Below, in pieces: positions 30,918 through 42,256 of a stretch of 64,000 nt of DNA. The notes beneath the pieces were generated by a model. The model saw only the letters and a list, made by a program, of their open reading frames with translations. It ran no database searches and was not told where the DNA came from. Location: NCBI RefSeq assembly GCF_039614725.1, contig NZ_CP154859.1, positions 1,054,001 through 1,118,000 of the forward strand, in the 5' to 3' direction. The position numbers were made by a program, and so were the translations under genes. The DNA comes from Thauera sp. JM12B12 (lineage in GTDB: Bacteria > Pseudomonadota > Gammaproteobacteria > Burkholderiales > Rhodocyclaceae). Position 1 is the first letter of the stretch. Every line of letters starts with the position of its first letter.

Positions 30918-31547
30918 GTGGCTCGTAATCTCGATCCCAAGTGCCGTCAGTGCCGTCGCGAAGGCGAAAAGCTGTTCCTGAAGGCTGAGAAGTGTTTCAC
31001 CGACAAGTGCGCCATCGAGCGTCGCGCCTACGCGCCCGGCCAGCACGGCCAGCGCTCCGGGCAGCGTCTGTCGGGCTATGGCGTTCAGCTGCGTGAGAAG
31101 CAGAAGATCCGCCGTCTGTACGGTGTTCTCGAGCGTCAGTTCCGCAAGGTCTATGCCGAGGCGGATCGCCGCCGTGGCCAGACGGGCGAGAACCTGCTGC
31201 AGCTGCTCGAAGGTCGTCTGGACTCCGTCGCCTATCGCATGGGCTTCGGTGGCTCCCGCGCCGAAGCTCGTCAGGTCGTGCGCCACAACGGCGTGCTGGT
31301 CAATGGCAAGCGTGTGAACATTCCGTCGTACGTCGTGCGTCCCGGTGACGTGGTCGAGCTTGCCGAGCACGCCCGTGGCCACCTGCGTGTCAAGGCCGCC
31401 CTTGAGGCCGCCGAGTCGCGTGGCTTCCCCGAGTGGCTGGAAGTCGACGCCAAGGCCGGCAAGGGCACGTTCAAGGCCTATCCGGTGCGCAGTGAGCTGC
31501 CGGCAACGATCAACGAAGGCCTGGTCGTGGAACTGTACTCCCGTTGA
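30918..31547 (+). CDS. rpsD: 30S ribosomal protein S4 (zinc-binding type)
   Basis: S4 (209 aa) is a primary 16S rRNA binder and, in E. coli, the alpha-operon repressor. It starts with GTG at 30918 after AAGGAG. The N-terminus has four cysteines in two pairs (CRQC and CFTDKC), a zinc-site arrangement that E. coli S4 lacks. The S4 RNA-binding domain ([20 protein letters not shown]) is intact. Confidence 0.97.
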   Translation: MARNLDPKCRQCRREGEKLFLKAEKCFTDKCAIERRAYAPGQHGQRSGQRLSGYGVQLREKQKIRRLYGVLERQFRKVYAEADRRRGQTGENLLQLLEGRLDSVAYRMGFGGSRAEARQVVRHNGVLVNGKRVNIPSYVVRPGDVVELAEHARGHLRVKAALEAAESRGFPEWLEVDAKAGKGTFKAYPVRSELPATINEGLVVELYSR

Positions 31548-31586
31548 TCGGGAGTCTGATCCTCTTCTAGTTCCGAGGAAATGCTG

Positions 31587-32567
31587 ATGCAAAGCAATGT
31601 ACTGCTGAAACCGCGCATCATCGACGTCCAGAGCACCTCGCCTGTTCAGGCGCGGGTGACGATGGAGCCGTTCGAGCGCGGCTTCGGCCATACGCTGGGG
31701 AATGCGCTGCGGCGCATCCTCCTGTCGTCGCTTCCCGGCCACGCGCCGACCGAAGTGGCGATCGAAGGGGTGCTCCACGAGTACTCCACGCTCGACGGCG
31801 TGCGCGAGGACATGGTCGACCTGCTGCTGAACCTGAAGGGCGTGGTGTTCAAGCTCAACGGTCGCAGCGAGGTAACCCTGCGTCTGGCGAAGTCGGGCGA
31901 GGGTGTGGTCACCGCCGGTGACATCGAGGTCAGTCACGACGTCGAGATCATCAACCCCGAGCACGTGATCGCTCACCTCGCGCCGGGCGGCAAGCTCGAC
32001 ATGCAGATCAAGGTCGAGGAAGGCCGTGGCTACGTGCCTGGCAACGCTCGTCCCGACAACGGCGAGAGCAAGTCGATCGGTCGCATCGTTCTCGATGCCT
32101 CCTTCGGTCCGGTGCGACGCGTCAGCTATCTTGTCGAGAGCGCTCGCGTCGAGCAGCGCACCGACCTCGACCGCCTGATCATCGACATCGAGACCAATGG
32201 CGCGGTCGATCCCGAGGAGGCGATCCGCTACGCGGCTCGCGTGCTGATGGATCAGCTGTCGGTGTTTGCAGATTTGCAGGACACCGCGCCCGAGCGTACC
32301 GAAACTGCCGCTCCGGTGGTCGATCCGCTGCTGCTCCGCCCGGTCGACGATCTCGAACTGACGGTGCGTTCGGCCAACTGCCTCAAGGCCGAGAACATCT
32401 ACTACATCGGTGACCTGATCCAGCGCACCGAGACGGAGCTGCTGAAGACCCCGAACCTGGGTCGGAAGTCGCTCAACGAGATCAAGGAAGTGTTGGCCTC
32501 CCGCGGGCTGACGCTTGGCATGAAACTGGAAAACTGGCCTCCGGCCGGGCTTGAAAAGCTCGGTTGA
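31587..32567 (+). CDS. rpoA: DNA-directed RNA polymerase subunit alpha
   Basis: The alpha subunit is 326 aa from the ATG at 31587 ([15 protein letters not shown]). This start is chosen because the GAGGAA site is eight bases upstream; the ATG at 31581 is only about two bases from it. The N-terminal assembly domain ([16 protein letters not shown]) and the C-terminal DNA/activator-binding domain ([16 protein letters not shown]) are complete. Confidence 0.97.
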   Translation: MQSNVLLKPRIIDVQSTSPVQARVTMEPFERGFGHTLGNALRRILLSSLPGHAPTEVAIEGVLHEYSTLDGVREDMVDLLLNLKGVVFKLNGRSEVTLRLAKSGEGVVTAGDIEVSHDVEIINPEHVIAHLAPGGKLDMQIKVEEGRGYVPGNARPDNGESKSIGRIVLDASFGPVRRVSYLVESARVEQRTDLDRLIIDIETNGAVDPEEAIRYAARVLMDQLSVFADLQDTAPERTETAAPVVDPLLLRPVDDLELTVRSANCLKAENIYYIGDLIQRTETELLKTPNLGRKSLNEIKEVLASRGLTLGMKLENWPPAGLEKLG

Positions 32568-32592
32568 GACGCCGGGCAAGTGAGGAATTGAA

Positions 32593-32991
32593 ATGCGTCA
32601 CCGTAATGGTCTTCGCAAGCTGAACCGTACCAGCAGCCACCGCCAGGCGATGTTCCGCAACATGGCCAACTCGCTGCTGCGTCACGAAGCGATCAAGACG
32701 ACCCTGCCGAAGGCGAAGGAACTTCGCCGCGTGGTCGAGCCGATGATCACCCTGGGCAAGAAGCCCAGCGTCGCCAACCGTCGTCTGGCCTTCAACCGCC
32801 TGCGCGACCGCGACATGGTGGTCAAGCTCTTCGACGAGCTGGGTCCGCGCTTCGCCAACCGCAATGGCGGTTACCTGCGCATCCTGAAGTGCGGTTTCCG
32901 CGATGGCGACAACGCACCGATGGCCTTTGTCGAGCTGCTCGACCGTCCGGAAGGCGAGGTCGTCGAAGTGGAAGAGGCGCAGGCGGCTTGA
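32593..32991 (+). CDS. rplQ: 50S ribosomal protein L17
   Basis: L17 (132 aa) starts at 32593 with [20 protein letters not shown], a strong family signature, and has the [12 protein letters not shown] segment. The acidic C-terminal tail ([13 protein letters not shown]) is a few residues longer than in E. coli. It is the last gene of the ribosomal cluster, 18 bp before the terminator. Confidence 0.98.
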   Translation: MRHRNGLRKLNRTSSHRQAMFRNMANSLLRHEAIKTTLPKAKELRRVVEPMITLGKKPSVANRRLAFNRLRDRDMVVKLFDELGPRFANRNGGYLRILKCGFRDGDNAPMAFVELLDRPEGEVVEVEEAQAA

Positions 32992-33009
32992 TCGTCGTGC
33001 AGCCATCCG

Positions 33010-33037
33010 AAAAACCGGGCGCGTCCCGGTTTTTTTT
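33010..33037 (+). terminator. rho-independent terminator of the ribosomal protein cluster
   Basis: AAAAACCGGG / CCCGGTTTTT with a CGCGT loop is followed by an unbroken run of eight T. This is the clearest terminator in the window and marks the 3' end of the alpha-type operon. Confidence 0.95.
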
Positions 33038-33122
33038 CGCCTGCGTCGCGCAGGGCATGCACGGCACGCGCGCCAGCCGCGCTTGAATGCGCCGTCTCAT
33101 GGCGCGCCGAGGAGGAGGGAAC

Positions 33123-34129
33123 ATGGGGGTAACGCTTGTAACCGGGGGGGCGGGGTACATCGGGTCGCATACCTGCGTCGAACTGCTGGCGGCCGGGCGC
33201 GAGGTTGTCGTGGTCGACGATCTGTCGAATTCCTCGCCGGAGGCCTTGCGCCGGGTGGAGGCGCTCGGCGGGCGACCGTTGCGCGCCTTTGTCCGCGGCG
33301 ACGTGCGCGATCGGCCCTTGATGGCACGGCTGTTCGCCGAGCACCCGGTCGAGGCGGTCGTGCATTTCGCCGCCAGGAAGGCGGTCGGGGAATCGGTGGC
33401 GCAGCCGCTTGCCTACTACGACAACAACCTGCAGGGCCTCCTCAGCGTGCTGCATGTGATGGGTGACGCGGGATGCACGCGGATGGTGTTCAGCTCGTCG
33501 GCGACCGTGTATGGGGATCCTGCGCGGGTTCCGATCGACGAGGGTTTTCCCACCACGGCAACCAATCCCTACGGATGGACGAAGCTGATGGGCGAGCAGA
33601 TCCTGCGTGATCTCGCGCGCGCCGATCCACGGTGGAAGATCGTGCTGCTGCGCTACTTCAATCCGGTCGGAGCGCACGCGAGCGGGCAGATCGGCGAGGA
33701 TCCGGACGGGCTGCCCAACAACCTGATGCCCTTCATCAGCCAGGTGGCGGTCGGGCGCCTGCCGCGGCTGCGGGTGTTCGGCAGCGACTATCCGACCCCC
33801 GATGGTACCGGGGTGCGTGACTACATCCATGTGGTGGATCTCGCCCTCGGGCATCTGCGGGCGCTGGAGCGGATCGCGTCGCTGCCTGGCGTCACGACCC
33901 TGAACCTGGGGACCGGTCGCGGCTACAGCGTGCTCGAGATGGTGAAGGCCTTCGAGGCGGCCTCCGGTCGTCCGGTACCCTACGATGTCGTCGAGCGCAG
34001 GCCGGGCGATGTTGCGGCGTGCTGGGCCGATCCTGCGCGGGCGCGCGAGGTCCTGGGGTGGACGGCCGTCCGTGGCCTGCGCGAGATGTGCGAGGACGCG
34101 TGGCGCTGGCAGCGTCTGAATCCGCGCGG

Positions 34130-34145
<16 letters not shown>
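33123..34145 (+). CDS. galE: UDP-glucose 4-epimerase
   Basis: GalE (340 aa) interconverts UDP-glucose and UDP-galactose, supplying sugars for surface polysaccharides. I choose the ATG at 33123 ([16 protein letters not shown]), which follows GAGGAGGG; an in-frame ATG at 33087 precedes that site. The NAD-binding GGAGYIGSH, the catalytic SSSATVYG serine and the YGWTK Tyr/Lys pair are intact. Its last 16 bases overlap the convergent uvrA. Confidence 0.93.
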
Positions 34146-36967
<2,822 letters not shown>

Positions 36968-36996
36968 GGCTGCTGCCGGGCTTGGGGAAACCGAAG

Positions 36997-37033
36997 ACTA
37001 TACGACGATACCGCGGCGCCGGAATGCTAGAAT
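36997..37033. promoter_or_regulatory. divergent promoter region between uvrA and the MFS transporter gene
   Basis: On the plus strand an extended -10, TGCTAGAAT (37025-37033), lies 29 bp before the transporter start, without a good -35. On the minus strand TATAGT (complement of 36997-37002) lies 30 bp before the uvrA start. Both -35 regions are poor, so these assignments are tentative. Confidence 0.4.
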
Positions 37034-37062
37034 TCCGCTCTTTGATCCAGCCGGTCCCTCGT

Positions 37063-38268
37063 ATGTCCGTTCCCGCACGCGACCCGATGACGCGCGAAGA
37101 ACGCCGCGCCGGCATGAGCCTCGCCGCGATCTTCGCCCTGCGCATGCTCGGCCTGTTCCTGATCCTGCCGGTGTTCGCGGTTCATGCCGCCGACATCCCG
37201 GGCGGCGACGACCTGACCCTGGTGGGTCTGGCGATCGGCGCCTACGGCCTTACCCAGGCCTGCCTGCAGATCGCTTACGGCGCCGCCTCCGACCGCTTCG
37301 GGCGCAAGCCGGTGATCGTGTTCGGCCTTGTGCTGTTCGTCATCGGCAGCGTGGTCGCCGCGCTCGCCGACGGCATCCACATGATCATCGTCGGCCGCGT
37401 GCTGCAGGGCGCGGGCGCGATCTCCGCCGCCGTCACCGCGCTCGCTGCCGATCTCACCCGCGACCAGCACCGCACCAAGGTGATGGCCATGATCGGCTCC
37501 TCGATCGGCCTCGTGTTCGCGCTCTCGCTGGTGGCAGCGCCGCTGCTCTACGCCGCGGTCGGCATGTCCGGCATCTTCTGGCTCACCGCGGCACTCGCCT
37601 TCGGGGCGATCGGCGTGCTGCTGTGGGTGGTGCCCGCCGCGCCGCCCGTGCCGCGCGCCACCGGCAGGGTCATCGACGTGCTGCGCGACGGCCAGCTCAT
37701 GCGGCTCAACTTCGGCGTGTTCGCGCTCCACCTGATCCAGACCACGATGTGGGTGATGGTGCCCTCGGCGCTGGTCGCCAGCGGTGGCCTGCCGGTGTCG
37801 GAGCACTGGAAGGTCTACCTCCCCGCGGTGCTGCTGTCCTTCGTCGTCATGGTGCCGGCGGTGATCGTGGCCGAGCGCCACGACAAGATGAAGACCGTAT
37901 TCAACGCCGCGATCGTGCTGCTCGCCATGGTGCAGTTCGGGCTGTGGCTTTTTGGTGACGGATTGATACCATTGGCATTGTTGCTGACGCTTTTCTTCGT
38001 CGCCTTCAACGTGCTCGAGGCCACCCAGCCGTCGTGGATCTCGCGCATCGCACCAGCCAGCTCGAAGGGCACCGCGCTGGGTGTCTACAACACGCTGCAG
38101 TCGATCGGGCTGTTCCTCGGCGGCGTGCTCGGCGGCTGGCTCGGCCAGCGCTTCGGCGCTGCGGCGGTCAGCCTGTTCTGCGCCGCACTGGCGCTGGCCT
38201 GGCTGGTGTTGGCCAGCTCGATGAACCCGCCGCCACTGCGCGTCGCCGCTGCCGCGGCGACCCGGTGA
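37063..38268 (+). CDS. major facilitator superfamily transporter, YajR-like
   Basis: A 401-aa inner-membrane protein with about 12 hydrophobic segments. The MFS signature between helices 2 and 3 ([16 protein letters not shown]) is intact, and the sequence resembles the E. coli YajR family of drug/proton antiporters. YajR of about 454 aa carries a C-terminal cytoplasmic YAM domain; this protein ends after helix 12 and lacks it. The start at 37063 ([19 protein letters not shown]) is most likely; ATG 37087 is an alternative. The substrate is unknown. Confidence 0.85.
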   Translation: MSVPARDPMTREERRAGMSLAAIFALRMLGLFLILPVFAVHAADIPGGDDLTLVGLAIGAYGLTQACLQIAYGAASDRFGRKPVIVFGLVLFVIGSVVAALADGIHMIIVGRVLQGAGAISAAVTALAADLTRDQHRTKVMAMIGSSIGLVFALSLVAAPLLYAAVGMSGIFWLTAALAFGAIGVLLWVVPAAPPVPRATGRVIDVLRDGQLMRLNFGVFALHLIQTTMWVMVPSALVASGGLPVSEHWKVYLPAVLLSFVVMVPAVIVAERHDKMKTVFNAAIVLLAMVQFGLWLFGDGLIPLALLLTLFFVAFNVLEATQPSWISRIAPASSKGTALGVYNTLQSIGLFLGGVLGGWLGQRFGAAAVSLFCAALALAWLVLASSMNPPPLRVAAAAATR

Positions 38269-38341
38269 GCGCCCGCCCACGAAACACACCGCGCCGCGGC
38301 CGACCACGCGTCGCGTGCACACGCAATCAAAGGAGAACCGG

Positions 38342-38815
38342 ATGGCATCCCTCAATAAAGTCATCCTGATCGGCAACCTCGGCGCCGATCCGGAAAGCCG
38401 CTTCGCTCCCTCGGGCGACGCAATCTGCAACATCCGCCTGGCCACCACCGAGACCTGGCGCGACAAGAACACCGGCGAGCGCCGCGAAGCCACCGAGTGG
38501 CACCGCGTGTCCTTCTACGGCAAGCTCGCCGAGATCGCCGGACAATACCTGCGCAAGGGCAGCCAGGTGTACATCGAGGGCAGCCTGCGCACCCGGAAAT
38601 GGCAGGACCAGAGCGGCCAGGACCGCTACACCACCGAGATCCGCGCCGACGAGATGAAGATGCTCGGCCGCCGCGAGGGGGGCGATGCGCCGATGCGCAG
38701 CAACGAGGGTGGCGGTGGATGGGACGCCCCGGCTGCCGCGCCGCAACGGCCGCAGTCGCAGCCCGCCCCGCAGTCGGGCGGCTTCGGCGATTTCGACGAC
38801 GACATCCCGTTCTGA
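38342..38815 (+). CDS. ssb: single-stranded DNA-binding protein
   Basis: SSB (157 aa) protects single-stranded DNA and recruits repair and replication proteins. It starts at 38342 ([18 protein letters not shown]) after AAAGGAGAACCGG. The OB fold covers residues 1 to about 110, a Gly/Gln/Pro-rich linker follows, and the protein ends DFDDDIPF, the conserved partner-binding tip. uvrA nearby encodes another genome-maintenance protein, a common neighbour of ssb. Confidence 0.97.
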   Translation: MASLNKVILIGNLGADPESRFAPSGDAICNIRLATTETWRDKNTGERREATEWHRVSFYGKLAEIAGQYLRKGSQVYIEGSLRTRKWQDQSGQDRYTTEIRADEMKMLGRREGGDAPMRSNEGGGGWDAPAAAPQRPQSQPAPQSGGFGDFDDDIPF

Positions 38816-38906
38816 ACGGTCGTTGCGTGCCTGCGGCGGTAAGGCCGCTCGCACGACGATTGAATTCGGGAGAGCCGACCCAAGATCGGCAGCAGGAGGA
38901 AGCAAC

Positions 38907-39872
38907 ATGAAGGAACTCATCAGCTACGGCGACGGCGTGCATGCGGTCGATTCGGGCTATGGGCGGCCGCAGCTCGCCGCGGTCCATGTGGTCGTCCAGG
39001 ATGGGCGGGCGGCGATCGTCGACACCGGCAGCAATGCCTCGGTGCCACGCGTGCTGGGTGCGCTGGCCGCCCTGGGCATTGCCCCCGAGGCGGTGGACTG
39101 GGTCATGCTGACCCACATCCACCTCGACCACGCCGGTGGCGCCGGTAGCCTGATGTGCGCGCTGCCGGCGGCGAAACTGCTGGTGCATCCGCGCGGGGTG
39201 CGCCACATGACCGACCCGAGCAAGCTCTGGGAGGGCACCGCAGCGGTCTACGGCGCGGAGCGCGCCTTCGAGCTCTATGGCCGCCTCGTGCCGGTGCCGG
39301 CCGAGCGCATCGTCCCCGCCACCGACGGTCTCGAGCTGCAGCTCGGGCGCCGCACGTTCCGCGTCTTCGACACGCCGGGCCATGCGCGCCACCACATCTG
39401 CATCTGGGACGCGAGCGCGCGTGCCTTCTTCACCGGCGACACCTTCGGCCTGTCCTATCGCGAGCTGGATGCCGACGGCCGCTGCTTCATCATGCCGACG
39501 ACGACGCCGACGCAGTTCGATCCGCAGGCGATGCACGCGTCGATCGACCGCATGCTCGCCATGCAGCCGCAGGCGATGTACCTGACCCACTACAGCCGCA
39601 TCACCGAGGTCGAGCGCCTCGGCGCCGACCTGCATCGGCTGATCGACACCATGGTGGCGGTCGCCTCGGCCGCGCGCGGCACCGGCGTCGCCCGCCATGT
39701 CGAGATCCTCGCCGGGCTCGAGCAGATCATGCGCGAGGAAGCCGCACGGCAGAACTGGGCCTTGAGCGAGGACGAGACGCTCGACCTGCTGCGCATGGAC
39801 CTCGAGCTCAATGCGCAGGGGCTGGGCGTCTGGCTCGACAGCCAGCGCGTGGCCGAAGCCGAGACGGCCTGA
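38907..39872 (+). CDS. metallo-beta-lactamase-fold hydrolase
   Basis: A 321-aa soluble protein with the metal-binding motif THIHLDHAGG (near residue 70), a later histidine in DTPGHARHH and the FTGDTFGLSY aspartate, as in glyoxalase II-like hydrolases. The C-terminal third is helical. The start at 38907 (MKELISYGDGVHAV) follows AGGAGGAAGC. tcdA begins eight bases after its stop, so the two are likely co-transcribed. The substrate cannot be assigned from sequence. Confidence 0.88.
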   Translation: MKELISYGDGVHAVDSGYGRPQLAAVHVVVQDGRAAIVDTGSNASVPRVLGALAALGIAPEAVDWVMLTHIHLDHAGGAGSLMCALPAAKLLVHPRGVRHMTDPSKLWEGTAAVYGAERAFELYGRLVPVPAERIVPATDGLELQLGRRTFRVFDTPGHARHHICIWDASARAFFTGDTFGLSYRELDADGRCFIMPTTTPTQFDPQAMHASIDRMLAMQPQAMYLTHYSRITEVERLGADLHRLIDTMVAVASAARGTGVARHVEILAGLEQIMREEAARQNWALSEDETLDLLRMDLELNAQGLGVWLDSQRVAEAETA

Positions 39873-39880
39873 GTCCGCAG

Positions 39881-40699
39881 ATGCTGCAGGCGGGGATCGA
39901 TCGCGCGCGCCGCTTCGGCGGCATCGACCGGCTCTACGGCGACGGCGCGATCGACGCGCTGGCCGGCGCGCACGCCTGCGTGATCGGCATCGGCGGGGTC
40001 GGTTCGTGGGCGGTCGAGGCGCTTGCACGCAGCGGGGTGGGGCGGCTGACCCTTATCGATCTCGATCACGTCGCCGAATCCAACATCAACCGCCAGGCGC
40101 ATGCGCTCGAGGACACGCTCGGCATGGCCAAGGTCGAGGCGATGGCCGCGCGCATACTCGGCATCAACCCCGCATGCGTGGTCGATCGGGTGGAGGATTT
40201 CCTCACCGCGGAGAACGCGGCCGCGCTGCTGGGCGGCTTCGACATCGTCATCGACGCGATCGACAACGTGCGTGCCAAGGTCGCGATCGCCGCCACCTGT
40301 CGTGCGCGCCGCATCCCGCTGGTCATGGCCGGGGGCGCGGGTGGCAAGACCGATCCCGCGCGCCTCGTTGTCGATGACCTCGCGCGCACGCTGCAGGACC
40401 CGCTGCTGGCCAAGGTGCGCGCGCGCTTGCGCAAGGAGCACGGCTTCACCCGCGACCCGAAGAAGAAATTCGGCATCGAGGCGGTGTTTTCCACTGAACC
40501 CCTGCGCTATCCGACGGTCCAGGCTTGCGCCGGAGATGCGTCGCGCGCCGGGCCACAAGGGCTGGCCTGCGCCGGCTATGGTTCGAGCATGGCGGTGACG
40601 GCGAGCGTGGGTCTGCTGTGTGCCGCGCGCGCGCTCGAACACCTGCTGCGCATGCCGGCCCCGCGTCCGCAAGACGCCACCCCCACGGAGATTGCCTGA
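39881..40699 (+). CDS. tcdA: tRNA threonylcarbamoyladenosine dehydratase
   Basis: TcdA/CsdL (272 aa) is an E1-like ATP-dependent enzyme that cyclises t6A at position 37 of ANN-decoding tRNAs. It has the nucleotide-binding GIGGVGSWAVEALARSG, LIDLDHVAESNINRQ and a C-terminal GYGSSMAVTASVG. The start at 39881 (MLQAGIDRARRFGG) is eight bases after the upstream stop. Other ThiF/MoeB-type enzymes are excluded by the DNVRAK and KKKFGIEAVFS segments typical of TcdA. Confidence 0.9.
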   Translation: MLQAGIDRARRFGGIDRLYGDGAIDALAGAHACVIGIGGVGSWAVEALARSGVGRLTLIDLDHVAESNINRQAHALEDTLGMAKVEAMAARILGINPACVVDRVEDFLTAENAAALLGGFDIVIDAIDNVRAKVAIAATCRARRIPLVMAGGAGGKTDPARLVVDDLARTLQDPLLAKVRARLRKEHGFTRDPKKKFGIEAVFSTEPLRYPTVQACAGDASRAGPQGLACAGYGSSMAVTASVGLLCAARALEHLLRMPAPRPQDATPTEIA

Positions 40700-41085
40700 T
40701 GAACGCAGTGCCCTCGCACGATTCCGCCATCGTCCTTTTCGGCCACGGTGCCCGCGACCCCGAATGGGCGGGGCCAATGCGCCGCATCCGTGACGCCGTG
40801 CTCGCGCGGGCCGACGCGCCGCGCGTGGAGCTCGCCTTTCTCGAGTTCATGAGCCCGACGCTGCCCGAGGCGATCGCCAGGCTCGCCGCCGCGGGGGCCC
40901 GCCGGGTGGCAGTGGTGCCGATCTTCCTGGCCCAGGGCGGCCACCTCAAGCGCGACCTTCCCGTCCTCCTCGAAGAGGCGCGCAGCGCCCATCCGGGCTG
41001 CGAGATCACGCTCGCCACCGCGGCGGGCGAGGCCGAGCCGGTCGTTGGGGCGATGGCCGACTACGCCGCCAGCTGCCTGCGCTGA
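40699..41085 (+). CDS. cbiX: CbiX/SirB-type sirohydrochlorin chelatase, short form
   Basis: A 128-aa single-domain chelatase that would insert cobalt, nickel or iron into sirohydrochlorin-type tetrapyrroles. The two metal-binding histidines are in LFGHGARDPEW and AQGGHLKRDLP. The start at 40699 shares one base with the tcdA stop, so translation is coupled. The short length corresponds to the CbiX-short family, which usually acts as a homodimer. The metal used is not predictable. Confidence 0.88.
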   Translation: MNAVPSHDSAIVLFGHGARDPEWAGPMRRIRDAVLARADAPRVELAFLEFMSPTLPEAIARLAAAGARRVAVVPIFLAQGGHLKRDLPVLLEEARSAHPGCEITLATAAGEAEPVVGAMADYAASCLR

Positions 41086-41124
41086 CAGCCGTCACGGGCG
41101 GAAGCCCGATTGCGCGCGCGCGGC

Positions 41125-41155
41125 TTGATCGTCTTGTTCATAAGAGTATACTTAT
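41125..41155 (+). promoter_or_regulatory. promoter and possible operator of the RND efflux operon
   Basis: TTGATC (41125-41130), a 16-bp spacer and TATACT (41147-41152). The -10 box lies within AGTATACT (41145-41152), a perfect palindrome inside the A+T-rich near-palindrome ATAAGAGTATACTTAT. Transcription would start about at 41159-41160, at the start codon of the next gene, which has no ribosome site. The regulator is not encoded next to it. Confidence 0.55.
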
Positions 41156-41159
41156 AGAC

Positions 41160-42242
41160 ATGAAATCCATCGTGTTTCCCGCGCTCGCGCGTTCGTCCAC
41201 CCTCGCGCTCGCCGCTGCGCTGCTCGGCGTCGGCCTTCCCGTGCGCGCAGAGGTGCCCACTGTGCGCATAGAGACCCGCGCGCTGGCGCCCGCCGCGGTC
41301 GCCGAGGCGACGATCGAGGCCGTTCGCCAATCCACCCTGGCCGCACAGATGCCCGGGCGCGTGCTTGCGCTCGGCGCCGACGCCGGCGACCGCGTCCGCA
41401 GCGGACAGGTCCTCGTGCGCATCGATCCCGCGGAGGCCGCGGCGGCGGTGGCGGCGGCCGAGGCCGGGATCGCCCAGGCGCAGACGGCGCTCGTCAATGC
41501 ACGCGCGGAATACCAGCGTGCGCGCAGCCTGATCGAGCGCAAGTTCCTCAGCCAATCGGCGCTCGACGGCGCGCGCACACAGTTCGAAGCGGCCGAGGCC
41601 CAGTTGCGCGCAGCCCGTGCCCAGCGCGAGCAGGCCGCCACCGTGCAGAGCTACGCCACCGTGGTTTCGCCGCTTGCTGGGCTGGTCGCCGCCCGGCACA
41701 TCGAAGTCGGCGAGATGGCCCAGCCTGGCCGCAGCCTCATCACCGTCTACGATCCCGCGCAGATGCGCGCCGTCGCCGACCTCGCCCCGCAGCGCCTCGC
41801 CGAGCTCGGCGCGGGGCCCCTGCGCGCCAGCGTCGAGCTGCCCGCGAGCGGTCGCACCATCGAGGCGAGCGCGGTCAGCGTGCTGCCCGCAGCCGATGCG
41901 CGCACGCACACCGTGCGCGTCCGCGTGGACCTGCCCGCCGGCGTCGAGGACGTCCTGCCGGGCAGTTTCGCGCGTGTGCGCTTCCATGGCGCCACCGCAT
42001 CGGCACCGGCTGACGGGCCGGTGGTGATTCCGGTCGCCGCCGTATTGCGTCGCGGCGAGCTCACCGCCGTCTATGCAGCGGATGGCCGGGGCGGCTTCAC
42101 GCTGCGTCAGATCCGGCTCGGCCGCAGCTTGCCCGGCGGCGAGGCGGTGGAGGTGCTCTCCGGCCTCAAGGGTGACGAGACCCTCGCCCTCGATCCGGTC
42201 CGGGCCGGGGTCGAGGCCCGCGCCGGCGCGGCCGCGCGCTGA
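41160..42242 (+). CDS. efflux RND transporter periplasmic adaptor subunit
   Basis: A 360-aa membrane-fusion protein with an N-terminal signal peptide (cut likely after PVRA, about residue 30). The barrel-sandwich (lipoyl-like) halves are at AAQMPGRVLALGADAGDRVR and SYATVVSPLAGLVAARHIEVG, with an Ala-rich coiled-coil hairpin between them and beta-barrel domains after. It bridges the inner-membrane pump and an outer-membrane channel, which is not encoded here. There is no Shine-Dalgarno sequence before the ATG at 41160. The permease gene follows after 14 bp. Confidence 0.9.
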   Translation: MKSIVFPALARSSTLALAAALLGVGLPVRAEVPTVRIETRALAPAAVAEATIEAVRQSTLAAQMPGRVLALGADAGDRVRSGQVLVRIDPAEAAAAVAAAEAGIAQAQTALVNARAEYQRARSLIERKFLSQSALDGARTQFEAAEAQLRAARAQREQAATVQSYATVVSPLAGLVAARHIEVGEMAQPGRSLITVYDPAQMRAVADLAPQRLAELGAGPLRASVELPASGRTIEASAVSVLPAADARTHTVRVRVDLPAGVEDVLPGSFARVRFHGATASAPADGPVVIPVAAVLRRGELTAVYAADGRGGFTLRQIRLGRSLPGGEAVEVLSGLKGDETLALDPVRAGVEARAGAAAR

Positions 42243-42256
42243 GCCGGGAGGCGACC

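Noticed and set aside
36968-37062. LexA (SOS) box upstream of uvrA
   Set aside because: No CTGT-N8-ACAG or similar palindrome could be found in the 95-bp divergent region.
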